64,000 nt of DNA, from assembly GCF_023715345.1 (NCBI RefSeq), contig NZ_JAMBNY010000006.1, positions 164,707 to 228,706 of the forward strand, written 5' to 3'. Made by a program: the position numbers and the translations under genes. Positions within the stretch are counted from its first letter, which is position 1; the number at the start of each line of letters is the position of its first letter. The notes below the pieces were generated by a model. It did not search any database. It was not told the origin of the DNA and saw nothing but the letters and a program-made list of their open reading frames with translations. The stretch comes from Paenibacillus camelliae (GTDB lineage Bacteria > Bacillota > Bacilli > Paenibacillales > Paenibacillaceae). Positions 43,813 to 58,227 of the stretch are shown piece by piece.

Positions 43813-44601
43813 ATGGAAGCGGTCTGTAGGAGCAGTGATGAGATTAAGAAGATTAGACGTGCGGGAAAAGTGGTGGCACAGTGCCACAAGGAATTACAAA
43901 AGCGTGTTAGAGCAGGAGTAAAAACGAATGATATCGAAAAGTTTATTGCTGGATTTTTCGCAAAGCATGGTGCTGTCGCTGCACAAAAAGGCTATAAGGG
44001 CTATCCATATGTGAGCTGTGTTTCTGTCAACGAAGTAGCATGTCATGGTTTTCCAAGCAGCTATGAGCTACAAAATGGCGATATTGTCACTGTTGATATG
44101 GTAGCAGATGTCGGCGGCTGGAAAGCAGATTCTGCATACACCTACATGATCGGTGAAGTATCACTGGAAGCTAGAAAGCTTGTAAGAGCGGCAAAAGCAG
44201 CGATGCGAGCTGGCATAGAAGCAATCGAGATTGGCAGAGATCTAGCAGATATCGGCTATGCGATTGAGCGGAGAGCTGAGCTGGATGGCTATAAGGTTGT
44301 TGCAAGCTTTGCAGGTCATGGTATTGGCAGGGAAATCCATGAGCAACCTCAAGTACTGCATGTAAGAACAGAGACAACAGGAATAAAGCTGCAGGAAGGT
44401 ATGGTCATTACGATTGAACCGATTGTTACTGCAGGCTCGACGGAGTTGTACATCGCCCATGACGGCTGGACAGCGCGTACGATCGATCATTCACTAACCG
44501 CTCAGTTCGAGCATACGGTTGCCGTAAAAAAGCAAGGTCCTCAGCTGTTAACAGCATTGCATACGCCTCGGAAAACATCTCATGCAGCTAAACGAGCTTG
44601 A
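43813..44601 (+). CDS. map: Methionine aminopeptidase, type I
   Basis: A 262-residue enzyme that removes the initiator methionine from new proteins. All five metal ligands are present: Asp95, Asp106, His169, Glu202 and Glu233, plus the substrate-side His78 in ACHGF. GHGIGREIHE and ITIEPI are the type I signatures. It lacks the N-terminal zinc-finger extension. The GGCWKAD-like stretch and a Lys/Arg-rich tail of about 25 residues after VAVKK are slightly unusual. It is not next to ribosomal protein genes, so it is probably a second map copy beside the usual secY-adk-map one. GGAGG precedes the start. Confidence 0.93.
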   Translation: MEAVCRSSDEIKKIRRAGKVVAQCHKELQKRVRAGVKTNDIEKFIAGFFAKHGAVAAQKGYKGYPYVSCVSVNEVACHGFPSSYELQNGDIVTVDMVADVGGWKADSAYTYMIGEVSLEARKLVRAAKAAMRAGIEAIEIGRDLADIGYAIERRAELDGYKVVASFAGHGIGREIHEQPQVLHVRTETTGIKLQEGMVITIEPIVTAGSTELYIAHDGWTARTIDHSLTAQFEHTVAVKKQGPQLLTALHTPRKTSHAAKRA

Positions 44602-44677
44602 AGTAGAAATCCCGCAACAATTAAAATATAAGGGGAGAAGCAATGGTGCCTCTCTCCCTACATAGGAGGAGATATAG

Positions 44678-45541
44678 ATGTCTTACATTGTTAATAATGA
44701 ATGGTTGATTGATCGTCTGGAGCAGCAAAAAAACGGACAAGCCGAGCTAGTGATCGTCGATACAAGATATGATTTGTCAGATCCTGATGCAGGTGAGCTA
44801 GCCTATCGAGCTGGACATATTCCAGGAGCTCACTATGCGAGTTTAAGTCATGATCTATCCAGTGGTATGCGACCAGATGGAGCAGGAGGTCGTCATCCAC
44901 TGCCAGAGCCTTCAACTGTCGCAGCGTTTTTCGCTTCAATCGGCATTAAGGACGGGGTATCGGTTGTCGCTTATGACGATCAAGGAGGTGCGATGGCATC
45001 GAGATTGCGCTGGCTGTTAGAATGGATTGGCTTTAATGGTGAGGTTGTTGTGCTTGAGAAGGGCTATAAGGGCTGGGTTGAAGCAGGCCAGCCGGTCGAT
45101 ACCGCTATACCTAAGCGTTACGATAACAATCGTCTGCCAGTACAGCTGAATGAAGCGATGGTATTAACACAGGAGCAAGTGAAAGAGAAGATCGGGAAGC
45201 CTGGCGTTATTATTATTGATTCACGTGATCGAGCGCGCTATCGTGGTGAGCATGAGCCCATTGATCGTGCGGCGGGTCATATTCCAACGGCGATTAACCA
45301 TTTTTGGCAGGAAGGCAAGCGAGAGGATGGAACGTGGAAGTCTCCAGAGGAGCAAGCAAAGCGGTTTGAAGGTATCGATAAGAAGTCGAACATTATTGTA
45401 TACTGCGGTTCTGGCGTAACAGCAACACCCAATGTGTTCGCGCTTAAGGAAGCGGGCTTCTGCAATGTCCAGCTTTATGCAGGTTCTTGGAGTGATTGGA
45501 GCAGCAATCCGGTGAATCCTGTTGCGATAGGCGAGGAGTAA
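44678..45541 (+). CDS. Thiosulfate/3-mercaptopyruvate sulfurtransferase
   Basis: A 287-residue tandem rhodanese. The first domain (residues 5-125, DTRYDLSDPDAGELAYRAGHIPGAHYASL) lacks the active cysteine; the second (about 165-280) has it in YCGSGVTATPN (about Cys243). The CGSGVTA loop is the type found in mercaptopyruvate sulfurtransferases, though thiosulfate activity is also possible. GGAGGAG lies before ATG 44678. It is a single gene with its own terminator. Confidence 0.92.
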   Translation: MSYIVNNEWLIDRLEQQKNGQAELVIVDTRYDLSDPDAGELAYRAGHIPGAHYASLSHDLSSGMRPDGAGGRHPLPEPSTVAAFFASIGIKDGVSVVAYDDQGGAMASRLRWLLEWIGFNGEVVVLEKGYKGWVEAGQPVDTAIPKRYDNNRLPVQLNEAMVLTQEQVKEKIGKPGVIIIDSRDRARYRGEHEPIDRAAGHIPTAINHFWQEGKREDGTWKSPEEQAKRFEGIDKKSNIIVYCGSGVTATPNVFALKEAGFCNVQLYAGSWSDWSSNPVNPVAIGEE

Positions 45542-45560
45542 AATAGAAGAATAAGTATAG

Positions 45561-45600
45561 AAGCCGATCATCCAGATATTTTGGATTGATCGGCTTTCAT
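45561..45600 (+). terminator. Terminator between convergent genes
   Basis: AAGCCGATCA pairs with TGATCGGCTTT, with inner CCA/TGG; usable on both strands. Confidence 0.8.
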
Positions 45601-45623
45601 TATAGAAAAAAACTATAATCGGG

Positions 45624-46421
45624 CTAATTTCTGTGCTCAGGTATATATAGCAGATTAACTCGACCTATTCCGCTCGCATTGTAATAACGACGAGGATCAT
45701 CATAGTGTAGAGATTCATCACGGATATCCCCCCAGTTGAGATGCGATATTAAGAATGGTATTTCATTGCTGCGTTCAATTGTAATAGCTGTATCGACCGT
45801 CTTGACATAGCCGTGTTTGCTATAGAAAAAGCTCTCTGCTATAAGGCTATCATTAAAACGTATACTGTATAGGTCGGTATCTTCATCCCCATATTGGGAA
45901 TGCTCGCGATAAGAATCCGCTGGAAAGTCTCGTATTGCGCTGAACAGTTCGCTCAAAGTAAAAGCACCAACCGGAATAGGTCGATCAATTAATGACTTTA
46001 CGTTTATCGTCTCCTGGCGGTCAATCAATACTAAATGATCTCTTTGCTGAGACAGCTGAAATTCATAGGATAGCATTTGTGTATTATCGTTAGTTTGTAC
46101 TAGAATTCTGAATGAAGACGTCATGATATGGAACTCTACATCATCCTGCATTTGAGGGCGGCTGTATAATATAACGTTAAACCTATCCCCACTTGTTACA
46201 AATGGAATAGCATCTGGATAACCAATAGCTTGCATGATGTCAGTCGTTAATGCCTCGGGATTCAGATCTCCAGCAAGATTGTATGAAAAGGGGATTTGTA
46301 GTGGTTTAGGCTTTGCTTGTGAATGTATCTGTACACGCCAAATATACAAACCGACTGCTAAGATTAAGACGATAAGTGAAATGATCACAGTAGTGGCCAT
46401 TATTATTTTTTTGTTCATCAT
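45624..46421 (-). CDS. Membrane-anchored protein of unknown function
   Basis: A 265-residue protein with an N-terminal helix at residues 5-28 (IMATTVIISLIVLILAVGLYIW) and no cleavage site, so the rest is outside the membrane. The exterior part alternates strands and charged turns, with a Tyr/Asp-rich region near 185-250. I do not recognise it. AAGGAGGGG precedes ATG 46421 and 46418. Confidence 0.65.
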   Translation of the reverse strand: MMNKKIIMATTVIISLIVLILAVGLYIWRVQIHSQAKPKPLQIPFSYNLAGDLNPEALTTDIMQAIGYPDAIPFVTSGDRFNVILYSRPQMQDDVEFHIMTSSFRILVQTNDNTQMLSYEFQLSQQRDHLVLIDRQETINVKSLIDRPIPVGAFTLSELFSAIRDFPADSYREHSQYGDEDTDLYSIRFNDSLIAESFFYSKHGYVKTVDTAITIERSNEIPFLISHLNWGDIRDESLHYDDPRRYYNASGIGRVNLLYIPEHRN

Positions 46422-46849
46422 TCTGCCCCTCCTTACACTAAATTCTTCCTTATTTTAACATCCTGACTACAATTTGTTTATAGTAAGTTCTGTGGACGGT
46501 TGATCATATATATTTCACCCGTTAGTCGTTAAATGTTACCCTCTTCCCCTCTGTAGCCTCATGCTATGATGGTTTCGAGATAGGGTAGTAAGACTAAATG
46601 AATGTATAAGAAGGTGATGAACAGAACGTACTTAGGATACAGCTATGCACCACGAAATCTAACCCAAACTAATACCCCAATAAATGAAAGCGTGTACAAT
46701 ACTATTTATTACAGTCTCAGCTTGTTGCAATGATATTAATCTCGTCAACTTGAGCTGTCCTCTGCTTTGATTCTTCCCATCTTAGATACAGCACAGCCCA
46801 TCTTCATTAGAGCTCGTACATCAACGACTAAATGATTAGAGGTGATCGT
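46422..46849. other. Intergenic region before the chitinase gene
   Basis: About 430 bases, AT-rich. A 38-codon open frame at 46617-46733 has no properly spaced ribosome site and is probably not real. The promoter of the chitinase gene should be here but is not clear. Confidence 0.45.
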
Positions 46850-49800
46850 GTGTATTCTATTTCACAAAAAAGAGTGTTTATGTTGATTTTATGCTTTGCA
46901 TTGCTGTTTGGTACATGGATTAACACAGCTGTAATAAATGCTAATGAAGCGGAAGCTGAAGGTCAGCCACCGCAAAATCTTCGAGTAGTAGAGGGAACGA
47001 TTACTCACAATAGTGCCGAAATTGAATGGGACTTGATCGGAGATGATGAACACCCTAATGACATTCAAGTTTTTCATGCTGATGACGACAAATATATTAC
47101 TTGGGGTCATCGATGGAATAAAGTAATTGGCGGACTCCAGCCAGATACGACTTACCGAATATATATAACATGGGATAGTCAGAAGGAGAAAAGCAATGCT
47201 ATTGAATTTACGACACTTCCAGATACATCGGAGTATAAGGAAGCACCATTGCCTGCTCCACTCAATTTTCAGGTGACTAGTGTAACAGCATCAACCGTCT
47301 CATTTAAGTGGATAGGAAGCCCCGATGCGAATGGTTATGATATTTACGTGAATGAAGCATGGATATCTGGAGTTTGGGATGGCTCTAATCAATATACGTA
47401 TACATTGACGGAAGAGCAGGCGGTTGCAGGTACAGAATTAACTTTTCAAGTTGCCGCCCAGCTCGCAGCGGAAGGACAACCGACGATCGTTTCTGCTGGC
47501 AGCAATAAGATTTCAATAAAATGGGGAGAGCTTGCGGCTCCTCAGGATGTTCAGGCTACAACTGTAAATCGGACGACTGCAGTTTTGGGCTGGGCTCCAG
47601 TAGCAGGTGCAACCAGCTATAATATCTACCAGGATGATGTACTAATCGGATCATCCACTGAAAATCGCTTTACAGCAACAGGTCTAAACGAAGGCACCTC
47701 ATACTCGTATACGGTTGAAGCGATTAATCCATTATGGACGTCTGAGGTAAGTGATGCTGTTGTAGTAGTGCCTGGTGCGAGCTACACGAACGTTACGTAT
47801 TATGCCTCTTGGTCAGTTTATGATCGTCAGTTCTATCCTAGCGACGTAGATGTTTCTAAGATTACACATATTAATTACGCATTTGCAGATTTGTGCTGGA
47901 AAAAGTATGGAACAGGAACGACGGCATGTCAGTCAGAAGACATTCCTTTGCAAAATCGTTATGTGCATGACGGAGAAATCGTGTTAGGCGATCAAGTAAA
48001 GGATATTGAAAATTTCAACGCATTTACTAATCTGAAATCAGTCAATCCAGAGTATAAGCTACTCGTATCGGTTGGCGGTTGGTCTTGGTCTAAGCACTTT
48101 TCCAATATGGCAGCTAATGAGGTAACGCGTAGAACATTTGCACAGTCGGCTGTTGATTTTATTAGAGAATACAAGCTGGATGGCTTGGATATCGATTGGG
48201 AATATCCTGTAGAGGGTGGGGAAACACATAACTATCATTCACCAGAGGATAATTTGAATTTTACGCTACTCATGCAAACAGTAAGAGCTGCTTTGGATGC
48301 AGCGGGCTCCGAGGATCATAAATATTACTTATTGACAATTGCTTCTGGCCAAGGTGATAACTTTGTTGTAAACGCGGACTTGGCAAACTCAAGCAAATAC
48401 TTGGATTTTATCAATATTATGACCTACGATTATGGTGGAAGCTGGGAAACTCTAGCTAATCATAATGCTCCGTTATATTATGATGCTAATCTGTTAAAGC
48501 CAAACTCAGCAAGAAATCATGTGCTCGGTGGAGTAGAGGGGCATCTTGCTGGAGGAGTTCCTGAGCATAAGCTAGTACTGGGCTTACCGTTCTACGGGAA
48601 AGCTTGGAGTGGCTGTGAAGCGCCAGGTCAATATGTGGAATGCACAAGCTTCCCTGATGGCTCTTGGGAAAAGGGGATTTATGATTATAGTGATATTATT
48701 ACTTTTATAGGCGCAGACGGTTATGAACGCTATTGGAATGATGCCGCGAAGGTGGCGTATCTCTATAGTCCGGAGCAGCGTACGTTTATGACGTACAATG
48801 ATCAAACATCAATGATGTATAGTGCATCACTTGTTAAATCAAAAAATTTAGCCGGTGTAATGAGCTGGGAGGTTAGTGGTGACCGTACAGGCGAATTACT
48901 TAGCCAATTGAACAAGGATTTACCGATTAATGGTGTCGTAAATGACGATGCTCTTGCAGCAACAGAAGGGCTTGCATTAACGATGGCTAGCTATAACGCG
49001 CTTACGATTAGCTGGGACCATGTTGATGGAGCAACTGGCTACGAGGCTTATATAGATGGACGTTATGCTGGCTACACGGAGAAAACGAATTTCACATTTG
49101 AGCAGCTTTCAGCTGTTAGCGATTACGATCTGCATGTGCTTGCTGTACAAAAGGAAGATGAACATATAACAGCCGTTTCTGCAAGCAGCAATGTGCTCAA
49201 TGCTCGGACAGTGGCAATGAGCAGTGGTGGTTCTGTAGTGATTCCACCGTCCAGTCAGCGCGAGCTTTCCAACACTATCGTTAAGAATGAAGATCAGTGG
49301 ATTGTCTCTGTAGATAAGGGCGGAGCAGTTGCAGTAATAAAAGGAAGCTCCAGCTCATCCTTTACATTAACGATTGATCCAGCAGCTCCTTCTGTTGAAG
49401 TGCACTTACCTAAGGAGGTAGCGGCTGCTTTGACCGCAGCAGGAGCGGAAGCAGAGCTTATCATCACTTGGAGCGATGTTACGTATCATATCCCTGCTCA
49501 TGTATTGGATCAGGGCGCAGATACTCGAATTCTATTGAAGGAGCAAGGTAAGCCGTCTGTAGGATCTGTTCTTCAACCTGGCATAAGTGCACAATCAGGT
49601 GCGATAGCCTTAACAGTTGAAGCTATGAGCGAGGATGGAAAGTATGAAACGATTAATCAGCTAAAAGGAACAACAATTGAGGTGGTCCTGCCTGCAGGAA
49701 GTATGGAAGAGACGAAGGTGAGAGGAATTGTATATTTACCAGAGTCTAATACATTCCGCTCAGTAGTAACCACGGCTGTTAAACAAGCAGACGGCAGCAT

Positions 49801-50413
49801 ACAAGTAAAGCTAGAGGCTCTAGCAGGCGGAACGTATGTGGTTGTGAAAAGCTTCTTTAGTTTTAAGGATACAGAGCTGTTATGGGCTAATGATGCCATT
49901 AATCGTGCATCGAATCGATTGATCGTATTTGGTGAAAGCGAGGAGCATTTTGGAGCATCGACACAGATTTCACGCGCACAATTTGTTTCCATCATCGTCC
50001 GTGGGCTAGAATTGCTGCCACAAGCTGACGTTAAGCTCACTTTCGAGGATGTGGAGCATCAATCTCAATATGCAGAGGATATCGCGATTGCCTTCGCTCT
50101 AGGTCTAGTCAACGGTAAGCAGCCAGGAAAGTTTGATCCAAATGGCACAATTAGTCGTCAAGAAATGGCCGTCGTGCTGCATCGAGCAATGGCATTAACT
50201 CAAGATGTTAGTAGTCAAGCAGAAGTAGATGTGCTTAATCATTTTAATGATCAAGAGCTGTTCTCAGCCTATGCGAAAGATGCTATTGCGCACGTGTTCT
50301 CACAAAACATTATGAGGGGTGTATCCGCTTCTCGTTTTGATCCGTATGGAACCGTAACGAAGGCACAAGCTGTAGTAGCTATTATGCGTTTACTTGATCA
50401 TATTGAATCTTAA
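46850..50413 (+). CDS. Surface-anchored GH18 chitinase with FN3 and SLH domains
   Basis: A 1187-residue exported enzyme. After a signal peptide (to about residue 38), two or three fibronectin type III domains cover about 40-305 (PQNLRVVEGTI, APLNFQVTSVTASTVSFKW, APQDVQATTVNRTTAVLGW). The GH18 barrel spans about 310-690, with the DGLDIDWEYP motif whose acid residue is Glu451. Another FN3 domain follows near 700-790, then a spacer region to about 1010 and three SLH domains (about 1010-1180; FDPNGTISRQEMAVVL, FDPYGTVTKAQAVVAI) that bind pyruvylated wall polymers. The start is GTG 46850, with GAGG seven bases upstream; ATG 46832 lies before the ribosome site. It hydrolyses chitin at the cell surface. 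Confidence 0.93.
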   Translation: MYSISQKRVFMLILCFALLFGTWINTAVINANEAEAEGQPPQNLRVVEGTITHNSAEIEWDLIGDDEHPNDIQVFHADDDKYITWGHRWNKVIGGLQPDTTYRIYITWDSQKEKSNAIEFTTLPDTSEYKEAPLPAPLNFQVTSVTASTVSFKWIGSPDANGYDIYVNEAWISGVWDGSNQYTYTLTEEQAVAGTELTFQVAAQLAAEGQPTIVSAGSNKISIKWGELAAPQDVQATTVNRTTAVLGWAPVAGATSYNIYQDDVLIGSSTENRFTATGLNEGTSYSYTVEAINPLWTSEVSDAVVVVPGASYTNVTYYASWSVYDRQFYPSDVDVSKITHINYAFADLCWKKYGTGTTACQSEDIPLQNRYVHDGEIVLGDQVKDIENFNAFTNLKSVNPEYKLLVSVGGWSWSKHFSNMAANEVTRRTFAQSAVDFIREYKLDGLDIDWEYPVEGGETHNYHSPEDNLNFTLLMQTVRAALDAAGSEDHKYYLLTIASGQGDNFVVNADLANSSKYLDFINIMTYDYGGSWETLANHNAPLYYDANLLKPNSARNHVLGGVEGHLAGGVPEHKLVLGLPFYGKAWSGCEAPGQYVECTSFPDGSWEKGIYDYSDIITFIGADGYERYWNDAAKVAYLYSPEQRTFMTYNDQTSMMYSASLVKSKNLAGVMSWEVSGDRTGELLSQLNKDLPINGVVNDDALAATEGLALTMASYNALTISWDHVDGATGYEAYIDGRYAGYTEKTNFTFEQLSAVSDYDLHVLAVQKEDEHITAVSASSNVLNARTVAMSSGGSVVIPPSSQRELSNTIVKNEDQWIVSVDKGGAVAVIKGSSSSSFTLTIDPAAPSVEVHLPKEVAAALTAAGAEAELIITWSDVTYHIPAHVLDQGADTRILLKEQGKPSVGSVLQPGISAQSGAIALTVEAMSEDGKYETINQLKGTTIEVVLPAGSMEETKVRGIVYLPESNTFRSVVTTAVKQADGSIQVKLEALAGGTYVVVKSFFSFKDTELLWANDAINRASNRLIVFGESEEHFGASTQISRAQFVSIIVRGLELLPQADVKLTFEDVEHQSQYAEDIAIAFALGLVNGKQPGKFDPNGTISRQEMAVVLHRAMALTQDVSSQAEVDVLNHFNDQELFSAYAKDAIAHVFSQNIMRGVSASRFDPYGTVTKAQAVVAIMRLLDHIES

Positions 50414-50432
50414 TACTCTATAATATCAATAA

Positions 50433-50490
50433 GCTTCTCTTATCGTTGTCAGGTTGCATAATAGAACCTGCAATGGTAAGGGAAGTTTTT
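50433..50490 (+). terminator. Terminator after the chitinase gene
   Basis: CTTCTCTTA pairs with TAAGGGAAG, with inner AGGTT/AACCT, followed by TTTTT. Confidence 0.75.
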
Positions 50491-50594
50491 GTATTCAATA
50501 AGAGATGGAATTGAGTATAATCTAAGTAAAGCAGCGAGTCAGACTAGCAACGTGTTGAGAGAAACTTAAACCAACGATGCGGAGGGGAAGTTTG

Positions 50595-50966
50595 ATGAAC
50601 AAAGCACTTGGAGAAACACAATGGGTTATTCCTGATGGCTATATTCCATCAGAAAGCTCTGGAGAATTAGTTAGTCATGAATCGATTTGCGTGCTCAATA
50701 CTTCAGTAGAGGATGCAGAGCTTAGCATAACCATTTATTTTGAGGATCGTAATCCGATTAGCGATATTCGCTATGTCGTTCCAGCTAGACGTACAAAGCA
50801 TATTAGAACGTCCTCGTTAGAGAAAAACAGTGAATTTATTCCGGTTGGGGTTCCTTATGCTATTCTTGTAGAGAGCAGCATTCCAATAGTAGTTCAATAT
50901 AGTAGATTAGATTCAACTCAAGCAGAAAATGCATTAATGTCAACAATGGCATATCCATGTAAATGA
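50595..50966 (+). CDS. ASRT-family protein (sensory rhodopsin transducer fold)
   Basis: A 123-residue protein strongly like Anabaena sensory rhodopsin transducer: the GETQWVIPDGYIP start, SHESICVLNTSVEDAELSITIYF, the VPARRTKHIR block, and PIVVQYSRLDSTQAENALMST near the end. In Anabaena the protein binds sensory rhodopsin, forms a tetrameric beta-sandwich and may affect gene expression; distant homologues exist in many bacteria without rhodopsins and may bind small ligands. No rhodopsin gene is in this window. ATG 50595 follows GGAGGGGAAG. It converges on the collagen-like gene. Confidence 0.88.
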   Translation: MNKALGETQWVIPDGYIPSESSGELVSHESICVLNTSVEDAELSITIYFEDRNPISDIRYVVPARRTKHIRTSSLEKNSEFIPVGVPYAILVESSIPIVVQYSRLDSTQAENALMSTMAYPCK

Positions 50967-50994
50967 GCGAGATAAAAGTTCTTTAAGACATGTA

Positions 50995-51047
50995 AAACAA
51001 CCTGAAGGAGCAGCACCAAATGGCGTGCACTTTCAGGTTGTTTTTTG
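50995..51047. terminator. Terminator shared by the ASRT and collagen-like genes
   Basis: AAACAACCTGAA pairs with TTTCAGGTTGTTT; T-run on the plus strand, shorter one on the minus strand. Confidence 0.8.
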
Positions 51048-51059
51048 TATGCTTTACCC

Positions 51060-55892
<4,833 letters not shown>

Positions 55893-56002
55893 CTAGCATT
55901 AGTATATGAAGGTGATAGAAATATCGATTGTACAAAACAACCTATTCATTGTGGTAATGCACAAGTTTTCAGTATGTGTGCAGAACATACTTAACTATTA
56001 AA

Positions 56003-56758
56003 CTATTTCGTTCGCCCATAATGTTTTGCATACTTTATTATTTTGTTGTACACCGATTTATTCTTAAGTTCTTTCAATGGGTAAATCTGTGGACGAGTAT
56101 TAACTTCAAGAATCCATATACGTTTATTTTGATCGAGAGCAACATCTAAGCCGAGTTCTTTAAACCCCTTATTATATCGAGAAAAAGTACGTGCTACACG
56201 TACGCCCAAATGCCTAAGCTTTTTCTTGTACTCCTTGGTCTTTTCATTATTGTAGCCTGCATTTTTAAGGGTAGAGTTAATTAATCGGGATTCTCCCCCT
56301 TGATGGTAGTTTGTAACGACCTTGCCTGGTTGACCAACCTTGCAAACAAGCGCAGTTGTTTTCCACTTACCTTTTTTCGTCTTTTGAACCATTACACGAA
56401 TATCAAATGGTCTGCCATTTGTTTTAGCTAATGCAATACCCTTTTGCAATATAAATGAACGATTTCCCGCAAAAGCTTTCAACCAATAATATAAATCGTT
56501 CTGTGAGTGGAATACTTTGCGGTTTGTTTGATGCTGTGCGATAAATTGATGATCTGTTTTTTTTATTCTAACGATGTCAATTCCACCAGAGCCATTTGTT
56601 GGCTTGAAATATATAGTATTAAAACGATTGATCATTTTTCTTAAGTTATCTTTGGAAAATAACAATGTTTTAGGGACATGTGACTTGAGTTGAACATTGC
56701 TATTCAACCACTTTGTTTTTAACCATTTACTTTTATAAGATGTACTTTTATAACGAAT
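56003..56758 (-). CDS. YheC/YheD-family ATP-grasp protein, spore-coat associated, probable ATT start
   Basis: An ATP-grasp protein of the YheC/D family, linked to the spore coat in B. subtilis. KPTNGSGGIDIVRIKK is the phosphate loop, PFDIRVMVQK the second block and LGLDVALDQNKRIWILEVNTRPQ the metal-binding end. No ATG or GTG with a ribosome site fits. The frame is open back to 56758, where an ATT codon lies 8 bases after a perfect GGAGG (in GGGAGGTG), and the added 17 residues (ending KSKWLKTKW) match the family's N-terminus. TTG 56707 is an alternative without a site. It is upstream of, and in line with, the collagen gene. Confidence 0.82.
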   Translation of the reverse strand: MRYKSTSYKSKWLKTKWLNSNVQLKSHVPKTLLFSKDNLRKMINRFNTIYFKPTNGSGGIDIVRIKKTDHQFIAQHQTNRKVFHSQNDLYYWLKAFAGNRSFILQKGIALAKTNGRPFDIRVMVQKTKKGKWKTTALVCKVGQPGKVVTNYHQGGESRLINSTLKNAGYNNEKTKEYKKKLRHLGVRVARTFSRYNKGFKELGLDVALDQNKRIWILEVNTRPQIYPLKELKNKSVYNKIIKYAKHYGRTK

Positions 56759-56959
56759 CTAAAACACCTCCCAGAGAAGTATGATGCATAGTATGCTATG
56801 TATTAGCACATCGATAACGGTAGTAGCCTAGGTGGAGTAAGGTGTTATTGTTGTCATCCATGTATTAATTAGAAATTCCATAAGCTTCTGTATTATAATG
56901 TGGCTAGTATTGGTTGTATTTTGAGAATCTATCGATCTATTAATGTAGGAGGTAATGTG

Positions 56960-58120
56960 ATGAGTTCATTTAAACATTTGGAAGAACTGCTTTCGGGTTT
57001 TGTTCAGAAGGACATCGCTGGATGTGGATGTGTCGTTACACATCATGGCAATATTGTATTTGAAGGGTACTATGGATATGCGGATCGTGAACGTAATCTA
57101 TTAATGGATGAGAACAGTATCCATAGATTGTTCTCGACAACTAAGGTCATTATATGTACAGCGGCAATGCTATTGTTTGAACGTGGAAAATTTCTCCTTA
57201 ACGACCCCTTATCTCAGTATTTGCCAGAGTTTAGTGAGATGGAAGTCGTTCACACCTCTACGAGCGGCTATGCGTGGACTAAGCCTGCTCAATCTCCTAT
57301 TCTAGTAAAGGATCTTTTTGCTATGACATCAGGTATTCCTTACAGCGATGGACAATCACTGACAGCAATGCGGCTGCGTGAATTACAGGAGGAGCTAGGC
57401 GCAGAAGGTACATATACATTAGAGCAGCTTGTCCAAAAGATTGCTCAAGCTCCTTTACTGTTTGAACCTGGAAGCAACTGGGCATACGGCTTTAGCCACG
57501 ATATTTTGGCACGGTTGATCGAGGTTGTGAGTGGAATGAGTATCGATGAGTTTTTGCGCAAAGAGTTATTTGAACCACTTGGTATGAAAGATACAGGCTA
57601 TCAATTCTCTGGAGACCAGAAATCTCGCATGGTGACACTGTATGCTCCTGATGAGCAAGGTGGCATTAAACCGATCCCAGGTCGTAACGATGTAGCGTTT
57701 GAGCCAGAATCAAAGTTTTATGGTGGAGGCTCAGGACTGTTTTCTACACCAAAGGATTATACGCAATTTGCAAAAATGCTCGCTAATGGGGGCAAACACG
57801 AAGGTACACAGATTATCGGTCGTAAGACGATTGATCTCCTTCGAGCTAATCAATTAACCGAGCATCAGCTGGCTCAATTTCATAATCCTTACTCAGAGGG
57901 GTATGGCTATGGACTAGGAGTCCGTACCTTAATGAATATAGGTGCATCTAACGGCAACAGCTCACTTGGTGAATTTGGCTGGACAGGAATGACTGGAACG
58001 TATGTAGTTATAGATCCTGAAGAGCAGCTTTCAATCGTATATATGCACCAACGCTTGCCTAATATGGAGCGAGAGCATCATCTTCGCGTACGCAATACCG
58101 TTTATGGCTGCATAGAGTAG
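56960..58120 (+). CDS. Serine hydrolase of the beta-lactamase/EstB family
   Basis: A 386-residue class C-like serine hydrolase. The SxxK nucleophile motif is S59-T-T-K62 in RLFSTTKVI. The tyrosine motif is in NWAYGFSHDILARLIEVVSG, and the third motif is represented by GWTGMTGTYVV. There is no signal peptide, so it is probably a cytoplasmic esterase or peptidase rather than a beta-lactamase. ATG 56960 has GGAGG seven bases upstream; an in-frame ATG 20 codons earlier has none. Confidence 0.88.
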   Translation: MSSFKHLEELLSGFVQKDIAGCGCVVTHHGNIVFEGYYGYADRERNLLMDENSIHRLFSTTKVIICTAAMLLFERGKFLLNDPLSQYLPEFSEMEVVHTSTSGYAWTKPAQSPILVKDLFAMTSGIPYSDGQSLTAMRLRELQEELGAEGTYTLEQLVQKIAQAPLLFEPGSNWAYGFSHDILARLIEVVSGMSIDEFLRKELFEPLGMKDTGYQFSGDQKSRMVTLYAPDEQGGIKPIPGRNDVAFEPESKFYGGGSGLFSTPKDYTQFAKMLANGGKHEGTQIIGRKTIDLLRANQLTEHQLAQFHNPYSEGYGYGLGVRTLMNIGASNGNSSLGEFGWTGMTGTYVVIDPEEQLSIVYMHQRLPNMEREHHLRVRNTVYGCIE

Positions 58121-58151
58121 TTACAAAATTAGAAAGAATGTACTGGAACAA

Positions 58152-58216
58152 AAAGGGACGTTTCTTCGTTAGATAAGGTGCAGACACCTTAAATGAAGAA
58201 TAACGTCCCTTTATTT
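58152..58216. terminator. Bidirectional terminator between serine hydrolase and AraC genes
   Basis: AAAGGGACGTT pairs with AACGTCCCTTT, with an inner AAGGTG/CACCTT stem. Confidence 0.8.
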
Positions 58217-58227
58217 TCTTGAAATGG

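Noticed and set aside
46617..46733. 38-codon open frame upstream of the chitinase gene
   Set aside because: The purine run touches the ATG, the product has no clear features, and the frame lies in an apparent leader region.
55900..55908. CATATACTA on the minus strand as a sigma-K type -10 box for the collagen-like gene
   Set aside because: It matches the -10 pattern, but transcription would begin inside the ribosome site, and the -35 position is not AC.
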